Shown: in pieces, positions 1 to 12,763 of the stretch
Layout: each line of letters opens with the position of its first letter
Position numbering within the stretch: the first letter of the stretch is position 1
NCBI GenBank assembly: GCA_964019695.1
Contig: OZ026515.1
Span: forward strand, 40,688,994-40,752,993
From: Loripinus fragilis
Taxonomy: Eukaryota; Mollusca; Bivalvia; Lucinida; Lucinidae
Length of the DNA stretch: 64,000 nucleotides
Direction of reading: 5' to 3'
Notes under the pieces: model-generated
Told to the model about the DNA's origin: nothing
Database searches by the model: none
What the model saw: only the letters and a program-made list of their open reading frames with translations
Program-made: the position numbers and the translations under genes

Positions 1-647
1 AAAATGGCTTGCAAGCCTAACAGATTCATAACAGCCTACGCATTGGTCCATGCAGACAGCAAAGACTCTGAACAAACAATGTCAATATTCAGGCTGATCG
101 GATTCTCTGCTGTTTGTTCATGCATCTGCCAATTCGAGTCAGTCCTTAAAGCTTGCAATGGATACTTACCTACACATTATGTTTCTGTTCTGTTCTGATC
201 TGTGAAAACACTAATCAGACTGTAATCAAATGCAGATGCGATGCTGGATGCTCATACCATTTAACTTTAAACCTAATAGTGTCGTCTGCTGATAAGCTTT
301 ACAAAAATGTTTGATCAAAAGAACGGTCTGACATTTTACCGGGCCTGATCTGGATCCACACTGTTTGATACTCTTTGATAAACCTTCCAAACAGTTTAGA
401 AATAGATCAGACCGACGCTATACACTGACTGCAATTAACCTAATTGACCTGGTAACTGCCACACCTGTAGCCATGCCTGAGGAGTACTTCTTAACGTATT
501 CAAGTGATTAATGGTGATCCCCAATGGCATGTGAGTGCAATTAAATTATGGGCTAATTGGAGCAGTTTTAACAAAATTAGTGTCATATGGTTCCCAGTAT
601 ACTGTTAGCTCTATAATAAATGCATATGTAAAAACGTCTGAATTATC

Positions 648-1226
648 TTTTTAATTGCATGACGGTGGGTCGTCGCCACAGATTCAATGACGGCTCTGAC
701 GTAAAACTTTAATCGGTAGGTAGGTGCCTGATGCCTGGCTGTAGCTGGGCCCACCGTGGCTCAACTTGAGGTTTTCTTTAGCTCTGGCTATCTGTGAGTC
801 GTGAACCCTGTTCTTTGTTTTCATCATAGTGTGTTAAATTGATTAGATTGTTTCTCTTTGATGATACACTGAAATAGTTAGGAAGCGCCCATGCGATCTT
901 AACATGTTTGTGCTACAACAACAGCAGCATCTAGTAAAATGCATGTAAGCCCCCCAGTGGCTTAGGCTGCTATCTGTTCTAAGGCGGCGGTTCTGTTGTT
1001 GTTGATTCGTTGTCGATTTTTACTCCCATTGTGGGATTCTGTACTTATTCTATGTTTTGCTGTGCGTTACTTTGTGTCGATTCTAGTTTTGCATTCATCT
1101 TGACGGGGAAGAGAGAGCTGGTTGCTTTGCTGGTGTCTCATGATTGTTGTGTGGCTCTTCCGCGCGATACCATGGGTTTGTGTCAGTTTGTGATTGTGGT
1201 ATTTCCTGATTATTTACAATTTTTGT
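648..1226 (+). mobile_element. Penelope-like element 3' tail (subfamily A)
   Basis: This block recurs at 16,174-16,745 and 31,330-31,930, more diverged at 44,701-45,190, and in part on the minus strand at 22,120-22,370. Shared landmarks in order are GACGGTGGGT, a 'gcccaccgtggctcaa' segment, 'aagccccccagtggctta', 'attgtgggattctgtact' and the end 'gtgattgtggtatttcctga'. At 31,074 the same tail follows directly, in frame, the C-terminal coding part of a Penelope-type reverse transcriptase. I therefore read the family as the 3' end and 3' UTR of 5'-truncated PLE insertions. No intact ORF is present here; a 72-codon ORF inside it is incidental. Confidence 0.7.
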
Positions 1227-1230
1227 AAGT

Positions 1231-2564
1231 TCGACTTTTAAATACTTTTTGCTCGCTGTAGCTTCCTCAGCCATAGTGACGAATAATAATAAAATATACG
1301 TGCTGCGATAATATTTAAAAAGCGACTAGTACAGGCGTTGATAAAACTGCTCGAATGCGCAGACTGGTTTCGCATTTGTTGCTAACTTTGCTATAACAAA
1401 GTCTCGCGACATGACCCCTCCGAACTAATTTTTTCATTAAATTACATAGAATCTCCACATGCGGCTATTGTGTATTCTACTTACCAAATGAGAAAACATA
1501 TTAAGCACAGAATTGTCAAAGAAAACATTATATTAAGTATAACGTAAATATTGATATAAAAAGCCACATATCAGTGTCAGATCAAACAAAATTTGAAAGA
1601 TCAGAGAAAGAAGTGCAAAATGATATACCATGACACTAAGAAATCCATACAACGCTTTAAAAAGCTAATATGAGCTATACTCAAAGAGTTTTTCCCATGC
1701 AGCCTGATTTTATAAAGATTTTGTCTTACAGAGATTTCCTTTGCTCATAAATAGTTTTTGTGCATACACAGCAAACTTGATCCTATTTAGCCAATGATAT
1801 CATAGTTCTAAGCCAGAAATTCAACTTTATCCAACATCCATAGTTAACTAAATAGATTTTTGTCTCGTACTTTAAGATTTCATTCATTGACCCTTTCAAA
1901 TAATGTATTGTTTTCTAACTAATAACCACGATATGATGTGTAATCCATCTTTTTAAAAATACCAAACATAAGATTTTTACATTATCAGATAAAGTCGTAT
2001 ATTTGAAGGAAACGCTCCTGTTTGCTAGCTTGCTTTGACGTTAAGCGTCCCAGTTGATACATGTCGCTATTTTCATTTATGCCGATAATATATTCAAACA
2101 CCCCCTGTATTCGAACTGTAACCCACAGTCCGTTACGTCTTGCTTACCTTGGTATGTGCGTTTTTATGGAATGTAAAAATGGTTATTTTCATTTATTTGT
2201 CATTGTTCTACTTCATCAAAACTGCAAATCATTTTTCTTTATACTCCGCTAGCGGTCTGTATATAAAGATTGTATAGAAACATTGTCACTGTTGAGGAAT
2301 TCATTAAAATAGGTTTTGTTGCTGTTTGTTCCCATGGCTACCGATTGCAAGTTACCCTAGCGGACATTTGATTGAGCTGCATGTTATATAAGAATACTTC
2401 ATAATCGCACTTTATTTATGCCATTATAAAACGAGCATACTTTTCCACGAATTAGATCATTCTGACTCTTTGGTTTCCTACCAGGATTCGTTAAACTGTT
2501 GTAAACGCGCGTGCCCATGTCAAAAATGTTGTTGGCTGAGAATAGGATAGAAAGAAACAGTAAT
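1231..2564. other. Gene-free AT-rich stretch
   Basis: No supported gene. About 1,300-1,620 resembles 63,640-63,870 and 20,980-21,190, sharing a 'taacgtaaatattgatataaaa' type segment and a following 'cagatcaaac' segment, so part of it is the 3' portion of the mosaic repeat described at 15,930 and 61,650. The rest shows nothing I recognise. Confidence 0.5.
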
Positions 2565-2791
2565 TGAGCCGCGACATGAGATTTCCAACAATGTGGTATG
2601 TGCGTTCAGCAAAGCCTCAGATACGGGCAGTCTGGTCAGAGCCTTTGCAAGTCGCTTGAATACGCTATGACTATTAAGCGACTGACCAAACAACATTTAG
2701 AGATTCTATGCTAAAAAGGAGGCTACACAGGCTCGTCTGAGTCTGCACTTGTCAAACTGCCAGATTGTTGGAAATCACATGTGACGGCTCA
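2565..2791 (+). mobile_element. MITE family G, copy 1
   Basis: A 227 bp non-autonomous element with imperfect inverted ends: TGAGCCGCGACATGAGATTT at the left and its near reverse complement at the right, both enclosing 'ccaacaatgtgg'. Copies lie at 14,862-15,100, 50,326-50,558 (inverted) and 62,258-62,406 (partial, inverted). The interior shares 'aaaggaggct.cacaggctcgtctgagtc'. No coding capacity. The transposase source is not identifiable from the sequence. Confidence 0.8.
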
Positions 2792-4120
2792 ATACGAGGG
2801 GGATTCAATATGTAATAAAAACCCATTCGTAACTCCATCCACAAACGCGTTAGGATCTTATGCTATATGCCAAACGAAAGATAAAAGCGTCGCCGTTAAA
2901 ATGGTGCATGAAACATTATTTTATCTTTCCAAACTTAATAAGTTACACACTTTTTAAAAAGCACACTAATATACACTGCATATATTTTCCTCCGAATTGT
3001 AAAGACTCATTTTAACAAAGGTAGAAAGGCATGCTGTATTTTCTAAAACAAACATTTAACATGCATGAATCACATATTCATAGTTTTCTTACTCATTTTC
3101 CCTTTATCTGCTATAACGATACTAATTTTTAACGCTACCGATTTCTCGTGCAAACGGTTTTATTACGTTACCCACTCTTACGTTGACGTCGTTTAAAGCA
3201 ATGGACGTAATACTAAAATGCGCACGGTTCTTGAAAATAGGAAATGTGGTTTTGTACCAGAAAAGGACAATTTTGATTGTATCGAAGTTTCAATACACAC
3301 AGTGCATAGGCAGCAGACCAGTTAAACTGAAACCAATATTTAGGAGTATCTCATCTGAGTGGTATACCATTTTCGTTTCATTTAATTTTATTGTCTGAAA
3401 TTAGCCAGTCAGATTATGTGCATGTAAATACGTGTAACAATGTCCAAATAATGCATCCGAATGCAAACATCGATGAAACGCGGTATTTTGTCTGATCCAT
3501 TTCAGTGTAAGCCAGAGATGGTATTCTTTTAAGTGATTTTCTTATTTCAAATGACGTGCTTGGGGGTACTTTATGAGTGAGATTAAATATGGAAATTTTA
3601 AAATCGGCTGTATTACTTGCAAATGAACATCCAAGCGACCAGAAAAAATGTTACCAATGATTTTCGTATAAATTTTCGCTATGCATTCGTTCACGCAAAA
3701 ACGACTATGTCAATGGATAGCCAGAAAATGTAGCATCAAGGAGGATTTTAACCAAAATGACAGCCTCAGTATTTCATAGAATATAAAGCAATATCGAAAT
3801 TTTTTGCAGGTATAACTCACCAATATATGGATATTTACCACGCGAAGAAGCAGACTGAAAACATCCCTCGTTCATGTAGTTATCTGCTTTTGAAAACATT
3901 GTTTTATTTCATATCGAAGTGTACTTCAGCACCCTATCTTGAAAGTGGCTTGTGTGAATTGGGTATGGAGCTCGACAACTGTAATATTACGTTTATTTAG
4001 CCAAGAAACAGATCTTTTAATAAAAGTAATTATGAAGTGTGTGAATATAAAACTTTGGGATATACTGAGCTGTTTTCATTCCATATTGAACCCCCCTCGT
4101 ATAAACATATCTTTTTCAAG
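2792..4120. other. Gene-free AT-rich stretch
   Basis: Only short ORFs (up to 77 codons) without recognisable features. No repeat matched elsewhere in the window was found by eye. Confidence 0.4.
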
Positions 4121-4732
4121 TTTTAGGCCACTGGCTGGATATGGCTTACCTCCCCCAGGGGGATTTTTGTAGACCATATTTTTCTTAAAGCCCAATGTCT
4201 TACAAGGATTTTGCAACATGTTAGCCCTCAGACAATGGCAGCGTTAAGCTGTAACAGCCTGTTACATACGTTACCCTACAAAATATTTGATAATTCAAAT
4301 TCTTTTTAAGACTTCAGAAAAGTGCGAAAGATAAGATAAGATTTCCAAATTGGTTATATTTTCTAAATAAGCTATTACTGGGCCACAGATAATGACATTC
4401 GAAAACAAATACAGTTACCTCTGATGTAGTGTATGTTACATTGTTTCATTGCACCCCCTTTTAAATGATAAATGCATCTAATATAGTTTGTCTTAAATTT
4501 TATTGAAACCAGTTTATGTTCATCAATGTGGTATTATATTAAAGATTTTTTATTTACCTTTTCAAAACTGCAAACATTACGTTTCTATCTAATATACTTT
4601 TTGAGTAATTAGATGTTGGAACATGGTACCCCCATATCATAGGATCTGACAGTAAGCCTTAAGGCTTATTATGGTCATTTCCTAATACAGGTTGATTTTA
4701 CAATATTTGAGAATGGCATGCGTAGTCTAAAC

Positions 4733-4920
<188 letters not shown>

Positions 4921-5423
4921 CTCCTTTTCTAGCAGGCACTTGAGTGAACTGAATCAAAAACGTCGTGATATCGCCAATGTCACGTGATAGTGCCTCATCG
5001 ACGCTAACCCGGCGCTGTTGCTTCATTACTTTTTTTTCGTTATTCGTTTGCTTCACGTGCCTGCCGGTCTATAGATATAATCGAAAAACAAGAGCAATCA
5101 TCAAATGATGCAGCCCACGTAACTATAGCACGTATTACATATGGGATCCGTTTTCTAATATGATTTCAGCTGGCATCTGGAATGTTGGTGCTTTGTACCA
5201 ATTCACCAGAACCAACTAATTATGCATGTAAAATGTTATGTAGCAGACAATGTTACAGATCAATTCCATACATATTTCCATGCATGCACAAGATTGACCC
5301 AGAGCATATGCGATAAGCACCACTGTCTCGTTGGCTGACCAATGTGTAACATATATATAAACATATTATATAGAGAATGACTGGACTCCTATCATTGTAG
5401 GCATGTTAAATGTGGGAAGTACA

Positions 5424-6143
5424 CTATGCAGGTTTAAATGAATCTGCCTGACTTAATAATAAAATCATGAACTTGCAAGAAGAGTGATTGGTTATCTTGC
5501 TCTGTTGCGTTTTCTTTTCCAATAGAAGTTCCCTAGCTGTGAATTTTTCAAAATTGTCAAGCAAATATCTTTGCCTAGCATTCGTGAAAATTGAACAGGT
5601 AAAAAAGAAATGAGTTGCACTTTCGAAGCCACCACACTCACACGATGGACTGGGGACAATGTGTTTCCTAAACAAATCAGAGTTTAGAGAGCTGCACTTT
5701 AGTCTTAACCTAGCGTGGAGAATTTGTCCTTTGCGTGAGCCAGCGTTGTAAAATGTAGGGGGTGCATTTAAATTTATGTTCAGTTTGTACTTGAAGGATG
5801 CAACAGAAGGTGCGTTTCGTATATCATGCGGTAGATCGTTCCATGCACGAATCGATGAAGGAAAGAATGAGTTTAGAAAGAGGTTAGAATGGGGTCTATA
5901 GTTTTGAACATTGTCAGAATTTCGGAGGTTATAGGTAGTAGTTTCTTGAACAAGGGGAGGTACAAGCTCTGAGAGGTAATCAGGTGCAAGACCATGGAGG
6001 ATTTTGTAAAGAAGTACAAGTTTGTGTTTGTTTCGGCGACTTTGAAGAGTCTCCCATCCCAAGTCAGTAAGGAGTTTCTCGATACTGCAGAGTTTTGTGG
6101 CACCTAGGATTATTCTAGCAGTTTCAGTATGGATTGCTTCCAA
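5424..6143 (-). pseudogene. LINE ORF2 C-terminal region (frameshifted)
   Basis: This 239-codon frame continues the LINE reverse transcriptase protein after a frameshift near 6,110-6,143. It begins with the post-RT region (HTETARIILGATKL, then LGWETLQSRRNKHKL) that follows the RT domain in CR1/Jockey-group elements. It ends in a conserved tail with ILHARLRLKCSSLN, a paired CECGG...HFFFTC cysteine/histidine motif and a charged end. That tail is the usual C-terminus of this LINE group. The ORF itself is open, but the protein cannot be made as one piece with the RT frame because of the shift. The product would bind and reverse-transcribe element RNA; here it is a relic. Confidence 0.88.
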
Positions 6144-7423
6144 CTGTTTCTTTGAATCAGGAGAGCAGTTGTCCCATACTGAGTCACTATACTCAAGTAG
6201 GGGACGTATGTAAGATATATATATATTTTCTCTAGTGATTTCCTGCTGACCCTGAACTTGAGAGCCCTTAAGAAATTAAGTCTTGTCCATGCTTTTTCTG
6301 ATATAGTGATGACGTGGTCAGTCCATGTGCATGTGCTAGAGAAAGTGAGACTTAAAGGCTTGTGACGTGTTGTTTCTTTAATGATGGCACCATTCATAAA
6401 AAGAGACGGGTGATAAACAGGATTGGATTTGCAAGAAAAGATCATAGATAAAGTTTTGCTTGCATTGAATGTCACCAGCCAGGCGTTCGCCCATTGTGAT
6501 ATGGTTTGCAAATCAGCATTTAGAATCATGGCAGCGTCCTCTGGGAGGTCTACAATAATGTATAAACTGGTATCGTCGGCAAACAAACGAATAGAGCCAC
6601 CAATATGTTTGACAATGTCATTAATAAAAATCAGAAAGAACAAAATACCAAGGATAGATCCTTGTGGGACTCCAGCTAGTACTTCCACCCATTTTGAAAA
6701 TTTACCATTGAAAACTACTCGTTGTTTGCGTCCTGAAAGATAGCTGTAAAACCAGGCAAGAACCTTCTCTGAGCAACCTATGCCTCGCAGTTTATGAAGT
6801 AGTCCTTTATGCCAGACCCGGTCAAAGGCTTTACTCATATCGCAGAAAACAGTTCGAACTTCTTTGCCATTATCTACCGCTTCACAGAACATGTGGTATG
6901 TATGAAGAAGCTGGCAAGTAGTAGACTCACGAGGAACAAAGCCTGATTGAAGAGGAGTTAAGATTTGGTTAGAGACGACATAGTTGTAAAGATATTTATG
7001 GATACATCGTTCCATTACTTTTCCAGCTTGGCATAAAAGAGATATAGGTATGTAGTTACTAGGAAGAGATTTTTCATCCTTTTTAAAAATAGGCGAAACG
7101 TTGGCTTCTTTCCAAGAGTTTGGGAAGTATCCCTGTTCGAGGGAACGGTTGAATACAATGGAGTATGGTAAAGCAAGCACATTTGCTCCTTCTTTGAGAA
7201 GGTGGGGGCTGATAAGATCAGGTCCAGAGGCTTTAGAAACATTAAGGTGCTGTAGAACGTCCTCGACATCTTGTCTAGAGATTGTAATAGATTCTAGGGT
7301 ATAAGGGGATGGTTCAAGATAGGGAAGAGCTTTATTAGAATCATCCACCTTGGTTTGAGAGGCAAAATAAAGGTTGAGCTTTTCCACTTTTTGTTGATCA
7401 CTTTCCGCAAACTCATTATTCAT
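6110..7423 (-). pseudogene. CR1/Jockey-group LINE reverse transcriptase
   Basis: A 437-codon open stretch holds a nearly complete non-LTR reverse transcriptase domain. Visible motifs in order: SKASGPDLISPHLLK; a WKEANVSPIFKK block; NYIPISLLCQAGKVMER (consensus YRPISL); LQSGFVPRESTTCQLL; VFCDMSKAFDRVWHKGLL with the first catalytic Asp; LAGVPQGSILG; LFADDTSLY, the catalytic FADD box near plus position 6,575; and a thumb region. It would copy element RNA at a nicked target. It is separated from an endonuclease region (7,810-8,640) by about 390 bp of frameshifted sequence, and its C-terminus is in another frame. The element sits inside large transposon 1, so it inserted after it. Start codon choice is not meaningful because the natural N-terminus is in the broken upstream part. 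Confidence 0.95.
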
Positions 7424-8640
7424 TTAAAGAGTAGGAATGGCATTAGAAGATTTTTTTTAGATTAAGGACTTGTTTAGAAGTTTTTCCAAAATAATTTTGG
7501 ATCATGATTATCAGATGACAACAAACGATCAAGCTTATCAAAATATTCTTGTTTTTGAATTTCTAATTTCTTTGACAACTTTGTTTCGAGCAAGTTTATA
7601 TTTTCCCCAAAAGTAATCAAGTTTTGTTTTTTGAACTGTCGGAAGATGCGTCTGCGTTTCCTAATCAGGCTTTTGATATGACATGTAATCCATGGAGACT
7701 CATTGTGTTTAACAGTTACAATTTTATTTGGGATAGATTTCTCAGCAGCCGAGACTATGGCGTCAGTAATGCCTTGAATATTCTGGTTTATATTGTCATT
7801 AGATTGAATTTAGTTTTCTAAACTGGCTTCCGACAATAATTCCCTGAATTTATTGTAATCTGCTAATTTATAGCACCAGATTTTTCTCTTGAATGAAGAA
7901 GCGCGTGGCGGGGTCAATTTAAGCAACACCATGACAGGACAGTGGTATCTTACTTGCTCTAGAATAAGCGGGTCTACAACACCGCTCATTAAGATATTTT
8001 CCTTGTTACTAACCAGGAGCAAATCTAGTAAAGATGAGGAATGTTCCGTGAAATGTGTATCGTCAGATATTAACTGGCTGAGGTAATACTCTGACATTAA
8101 CTCTCTCATTTTGTTCGGAATACTTTGAGCCATATTACAATTGAAATTGCCTGTTATGATTATGTCGATAATAACAGTGTTACATGCTCTATCTATACTT
8201 TCCTTCAACAATTCAAAATAGTCTGGTGAGCTGTTTTGTGGTTTATAAAATCCGCCCACTTATTTCCTTTTACACTTCACTTGTAACTCGACCCAAACAG
8301 ATTCTAAATCACGTACTTCTAAATCTGTGCGACGTTTATAAGGAATGGTGTCTCAGACATACAATGCCACCCCTCCGCCTATACGATCAACCCTGTCTTT
8401 CCTGAAAGGAGGCTTGAAATTTTCGATTTGAATTGTGTCATCAGTTATATTCGGTTACAGCCAGCTTTCAGAGAAGACAAGGACATCGAAAGCATCGTCT
8501 TCGCTTCGAATTATGTCGATTTTCGGCACAATACTTTGTATATTAAGAGGAAAAATACTCAGGTGGTTAGAAAGTGTTTCAAAAGAGGTCGCTGAGAGAG
8601 TGTCACATGAAGAAAAGCTACATCATGTTATGTAGGTTAC
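7424..8640 (-). pseudogene. LINE endonuclease region (broken)
   Basis: The minus strand encodes an APE-type endonuclease in pieces. The upstream part (8,260-8,640) reads LNIQSIVPKID, FSESWL and GGGVALYV, the usual N, E and glycine-rich motifs, with in-frame stops after SESWL, after ALYV and before VGGFYKPQNSS. The 149-codon part (7,810-8,259) carries GNFNCN where functional enzymes have GDFN, then SSSLLDLLLVSN and YHCPV where DHCPV is expected. Two key acidic residues are therefore changed. The link to the RT (7,424-7,809) is frameshifted. The element is dead; the enzyme would have nicked target DNA for target-primed reverse transcription. Confidence 0.85.
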
Positions 8641-9309
8641 GGCAAAATAACATTAAATTTTCCTGATAATGTCTCCAACGTGACACACTTTTTTGAAGTC
8701 TGGCACAGGTTTAAGAACTTCTCATAGCACAGTTACGTACTTTTAGCATTTATTTTTATAAATGTCTTGAGTTTTTGCTGTTGTATATGTTACTTAGTGT
8801 TTCATATGTTATTTCTAAGTATCAGTAAGGCAGCTTTTGACTATACATGTATTACATCCGTCAGCGAATATAGTAAATCCATAAAACTGCTATTCAAATG
8901 AATTGAAGTTCCTTATTATGGCGTCTTACACTATTTTACAGCCCAAGTTACATACGCTACTCTCTAAATACCATTAAACATTGAAGATATGGTCTCCAAC
9001 ACAACCTGCTTGTACTTATTTGCATGCTGGCACAGGTCCATGTACTTCTGTTTACTCTGGTCCATTTGCTGAGACAGTAACTAAAAACATAAACTACCAT
9101 AAACCCTCTTTTCTTTTATAAAGACATTAAATATAGTTGACATAATACTCATGGAAAGTTTGTAAAATTCAGTACAATGTGCGCGTAACAACTTAAAAGA
9201 TCAAAGAAAACCCATCAGGTAGAAGTTATAGAGCAAATCCTCATATATTATCCAAGGGTTTTAAAGAATTTTCCTATACAACTTATTAATCCTCTATTAG
9301 ATTTCTCTC

Positions 9310-9730
9310 GCAGGAATTTTGCAATATGCTAGCACTCTGGTAATGGCACCATTTCCTTGTAACATCCAATTATATATATTACCCATCATCATCTTTGATA
9401 ATTTTAGTAAATGACATGACTTCTGAAAAGTGCAAACCATAAGGTAAGATTTCCAGCTATATCATTCAAGTAAGATATTTTTGCATCACAGTTATGGACC
9501 TTTGAAAACAAATATGCACCCAAAGTGTTACGTATGTTACTTTTTTTTCATTATTCCTATATAAATGATTTATGAAATATAGTTTGATATTTTTTTAATG
9601 TGAATGTGCTTACTAACTCATTTTGTATTAAAGAATGTTTATGTACCTTTCGGAAACTGCAAATATTTTGTTTCTATCTTTTATAAGGTTTGAGTTGTTG
9701 AGTTTTGAACATGGTAACCCCATATCACAC
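9310..9730 (+). repeat. Internal direct copy of transposon 1 subterminal region
   Basis: Matches 4,200-4,640: 'ttttgcaa.atg.tagc.ctc', 'gacttc.gaaaagtgc', 'gtaagatttcca', GTTACGTATGTTAC, 'ttatgt.cctttc.g' and 'gaacatggtaaccccatatca' occur in the same order. It marks the resumption of transposon sequence after the LINE insertion and shows that the subterminal block was already duplicated in this family. Confidence 0.75.
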
Positions 9731-9763
9731 AAAAATGTTATATATAATTCTGTGGCTCTTTTG

Positions 9764-11072
9764 TTAGGGTACAATCAAGTTTTCTTTCACCCAGAGGTAC
9801 TCGACTTCCTTCCCATTTATTTTCCACACATTTTTTTTCCATATCTGGAAAGCCTCACTTGTTTTCATGGGAAAGACTCGATAGTTCAATTTTTGTATGT
9901 ACATCTTAAGGACAGAAAAGCAGGGTGGAGGTAAGCTCATGTTCATGCCATTTAGAATTACCAGTATATGTGTATGGCCTTGGTACTTTTTTTCAGAAAC
10001 ATGTCGTACTGCAGCTTATTCACAATTATATAAATAGCACATGTTAGGGCTTCATATCACTGATGAGTGCCTAGAGCAATTCTTATTTGTTTTTCTACCC
10101 TGCTTAGAATGTTGATGTACTAGTAGGAGTCTCTATCAGTTTGATAGGAATAAGCTTTCCGTGGTACTAACACATCGGCACTTTGGTAGTGTCACAATCT
10201 GTTCAACAGTGTATTACTATAGATCTCTTCCCCCATATTCTGGCCAATGTTGTTGACATTCAGAAGGTGCACCTCTTGGTGTATACACCAGTGTTGAACA
10301 AAACACTCGGGTTATCCTCTGTGAGAATGTTTGTAAGACTTTATAGACTGTTGCATATACATTGTATATATGTATCGGTGACAAAACCAACATGCCCTGC
10401 CTTTAGTGCCTGGTTGAATACTGGTGCCATCAGATCCATGAAAGTGACAGGAAAAGCTATTATGCTCTGTAGTTACAGCATTAACATCATCGTTATGTGC
10501 AGCACTACATGGTAAATCTAATGTTGGTTCAATGTGTGATTGCAGGCGATGGGGAAGTTTGGACTTGTCAGTTTTGGTGGAAATTCTATCAGAAGTTGAC
10601 AGTGACCATGGTACAGTTCTCAGAAGAAACGGCAGTGTCAGTTCAAGGTCAACATTATGTCCAATAGAAGGAAGGTCATGCTTACCAAAGACGCTCCTTT
10701 AAGCTCTCATCTGGCTGTTAACGTTTTGTAAATTGGACAATTTCTTCTTTCTTGACCTCACAAGCACCAACACTTTATTAGCTTGTAGTATTTTATGGGG
10801 TTGTGAAAGACAGATTTTTAACCAAAAGTGGGTCAATGAAGTCTGCAACAGCCTTCCTGCCAATGTCATCAGCCTCAATAAGATCCTTAGCTATGTCAGG
10901 CTTAGCAGGCACACAGAAAGACAAAAAGTACAGTACATTGTCTTCAAATCTAGAACTAAAAGGATTGGTGAAGCCTGAAACTGCCTCTAGTACTCGTTCT
11001 ACTTTGCATCTGAGCAGATTGAATATTTCATTTCAGTGCATTGAAGAGTTGTTTCAATATATTGAGCCCTGA
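9764..11072 (-). pseudogene. Relic of Academ-like transposon protein
   Basis: No intact ORF, but the minus strand carries ordered protein blocks. EAVSGFTNPFSS followed by AKPDIAKDLIEADDIGRKA and FIDPLLVKNLSF lies near 10,990-10,800. TVPWSLSTSD followed by KTDKSKL lies at about 10,600-10,540. HVGFVTDTY and, one frame over, SIKSYKHSHRG lie at about 10,400-10,340. A C-terminal LPPPCFSVLKMYIQKLNYRVF-like block lies near 9,940-9,870. From memory this order matches a long uncharacterised protein family common in cnidarian and mollusc genomes. Frame changes, stops and a missing central part show it is dead. The same family appears in transposon 3 at 56,700-57,340. Confidence 0.6.
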
Positions 11073-12499
11073 TGTGATGAGTAATACACCATTCCATCTG
11101 TAATACGAAGCGTAGTTCTAGTTGCTGAAGCCTATACTACCTCTTTATTGTTTGCTTGTTAGTTATGTCGAAAGCATTTCTCAAGCAGTGACACACTAAA
11201 CCCATTTTGTTCGAGTTCTTTGCATCTGCGATGTGTATCAGACACATTTATGAGTGTAATCAGTCACACAGGTACATATTGTGCTTAGTTGTTGTGATCG
11301 TTTGCAATGAACATTGGGATCAAGGCATACAGATAGAGATGGCATGCAATTCAAAGTGTTTTCCTTGTAGCCCTAATCAGTGTCAACACCATCTGAATCA
11401 TATCCATATACCTTGCACAGAACTGAGCTGTTTCACAGTGACTGTCTTTCAGAACTCCTGACTTGAATGCATTGTATCTATACTGTTTATGTGAGCAAAC
11501 AGCGAAAGTTGGTAGATCACATTATATTATTAGTTTAAGTCACCATAAATTAATAAAGAACTTCAATTTGTTTCAGCCTAATAAAATTTCTAAATTCTCT
11601 GACAGACTTTATACATGTATAGTGAACAACTGCTATACAGATACTCAGAATAACTAAACACGCATAACAGTTAAAGCTCAAGGCATTTATTAGATGAATA
11701 CTTAAAATAGGTAAACCTTGTTAAAAGAAGTACATAAACCTGTGCAAGCATGCAAATAAGTATAAACAGGGCTTGTTAGAGACATTAACTTAAATGTTTA
11801 ATGCTATTTTGAAGGTAATTTACATAACATGGAGTTGAAAAATAGTGTAAGCGACCATAATAAAGAACTTTAAATCATTTAAGTAGCAGCCTTATAGATT
11901 TACTATATTCCGTGACAGATTTAATACGCGTATAGTCAATAAATACCATACTGATACTCGGAAATAACGCAGGAACACTAAGTAACGTATACAATGGTAA
12001 TAACTCAAGACAATTATAAAATTAATACTAAAAATATGTAACTGTGTTATAAGAAGTTCATAAACCTATATCAGCATGCAAATATGTACGAACATGTCAT
12101 GGTTGAGACATTATCAGGGACGTTTAATGCTATTTTGGGGAGTAACGTATATAACGTGATGTTACGCGTTAACGCTGCCACTCTCAGAAGACTAATATCT
12201 TTTATTTTGTGTCTTATATAATTTAGTTTCAGAAAATCATAGTGTACAAAATTCCCCCTGGGGGGAGGGGGGTCTATAGCCAGCTCAAGGCCTATTTAGC
12301 AGATCACCCACTACTCTGCACCTACAGTGAGACCAGAAGACACTTACCATATTTTACTGCAAAATGTTAGGATACGCAATACAGTGCTAAATGATATTGC
12401 CTGACAAGACTGAGTAGAACTCAATAGTAATTGTACTACCAAAATTTGCATGCTATTTGAAAATGTTTGTCTGTTGGATTTCCAAGGCTTTTCTTTTCT

Positions 12500-12720
12500 T
12501 TTCCAAAGATTTCTTTTGTGGATCATTTTTGTTATTTATGTCTTGTGTTTATCATGCTTTCGTGTCTGTTCATTGCCACCTTGTGGTCACCTGGTGTGAC
12601 TCTTGTTTGTGATGTTTATTAATTGTATTTTTGTCACTTTCCCATGTAGTATCCTGGGTCAGGTGTGGTACTGATTGTACTGATCCCTGATATTTGCCGC
12701 CTTTCTTTCTTATGTATCAG
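12500..12720 (+). mobile_element. PLE 3' tail fragment (subfamily B)
   Basis: Shares 'tcttttgtgga.cattttt', 'gtctgttcattgccacctt', 'tcctgggtcaggtgtggtac' and 'cctttctttctta' with 62,690-62,960, and in reverse complement with 26,398-26,690 and 46,221-46,480. The fuller copy at 62,410 aligns in its first part with PLE tail subfamily A, so I read B as another PLE 3'-tail subfamily. Non-coding. Confidence 0.6.
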
Positions 12721-12763
12721 CACAAGTGGGCTCATTTGCTCCCAGATGCAATAATACATATAG

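Noticed and set aside
6423..6743. 106-codon plus-strand ORF
   Set aside because: Antisense shadow of the LINE reverse transcriptase.
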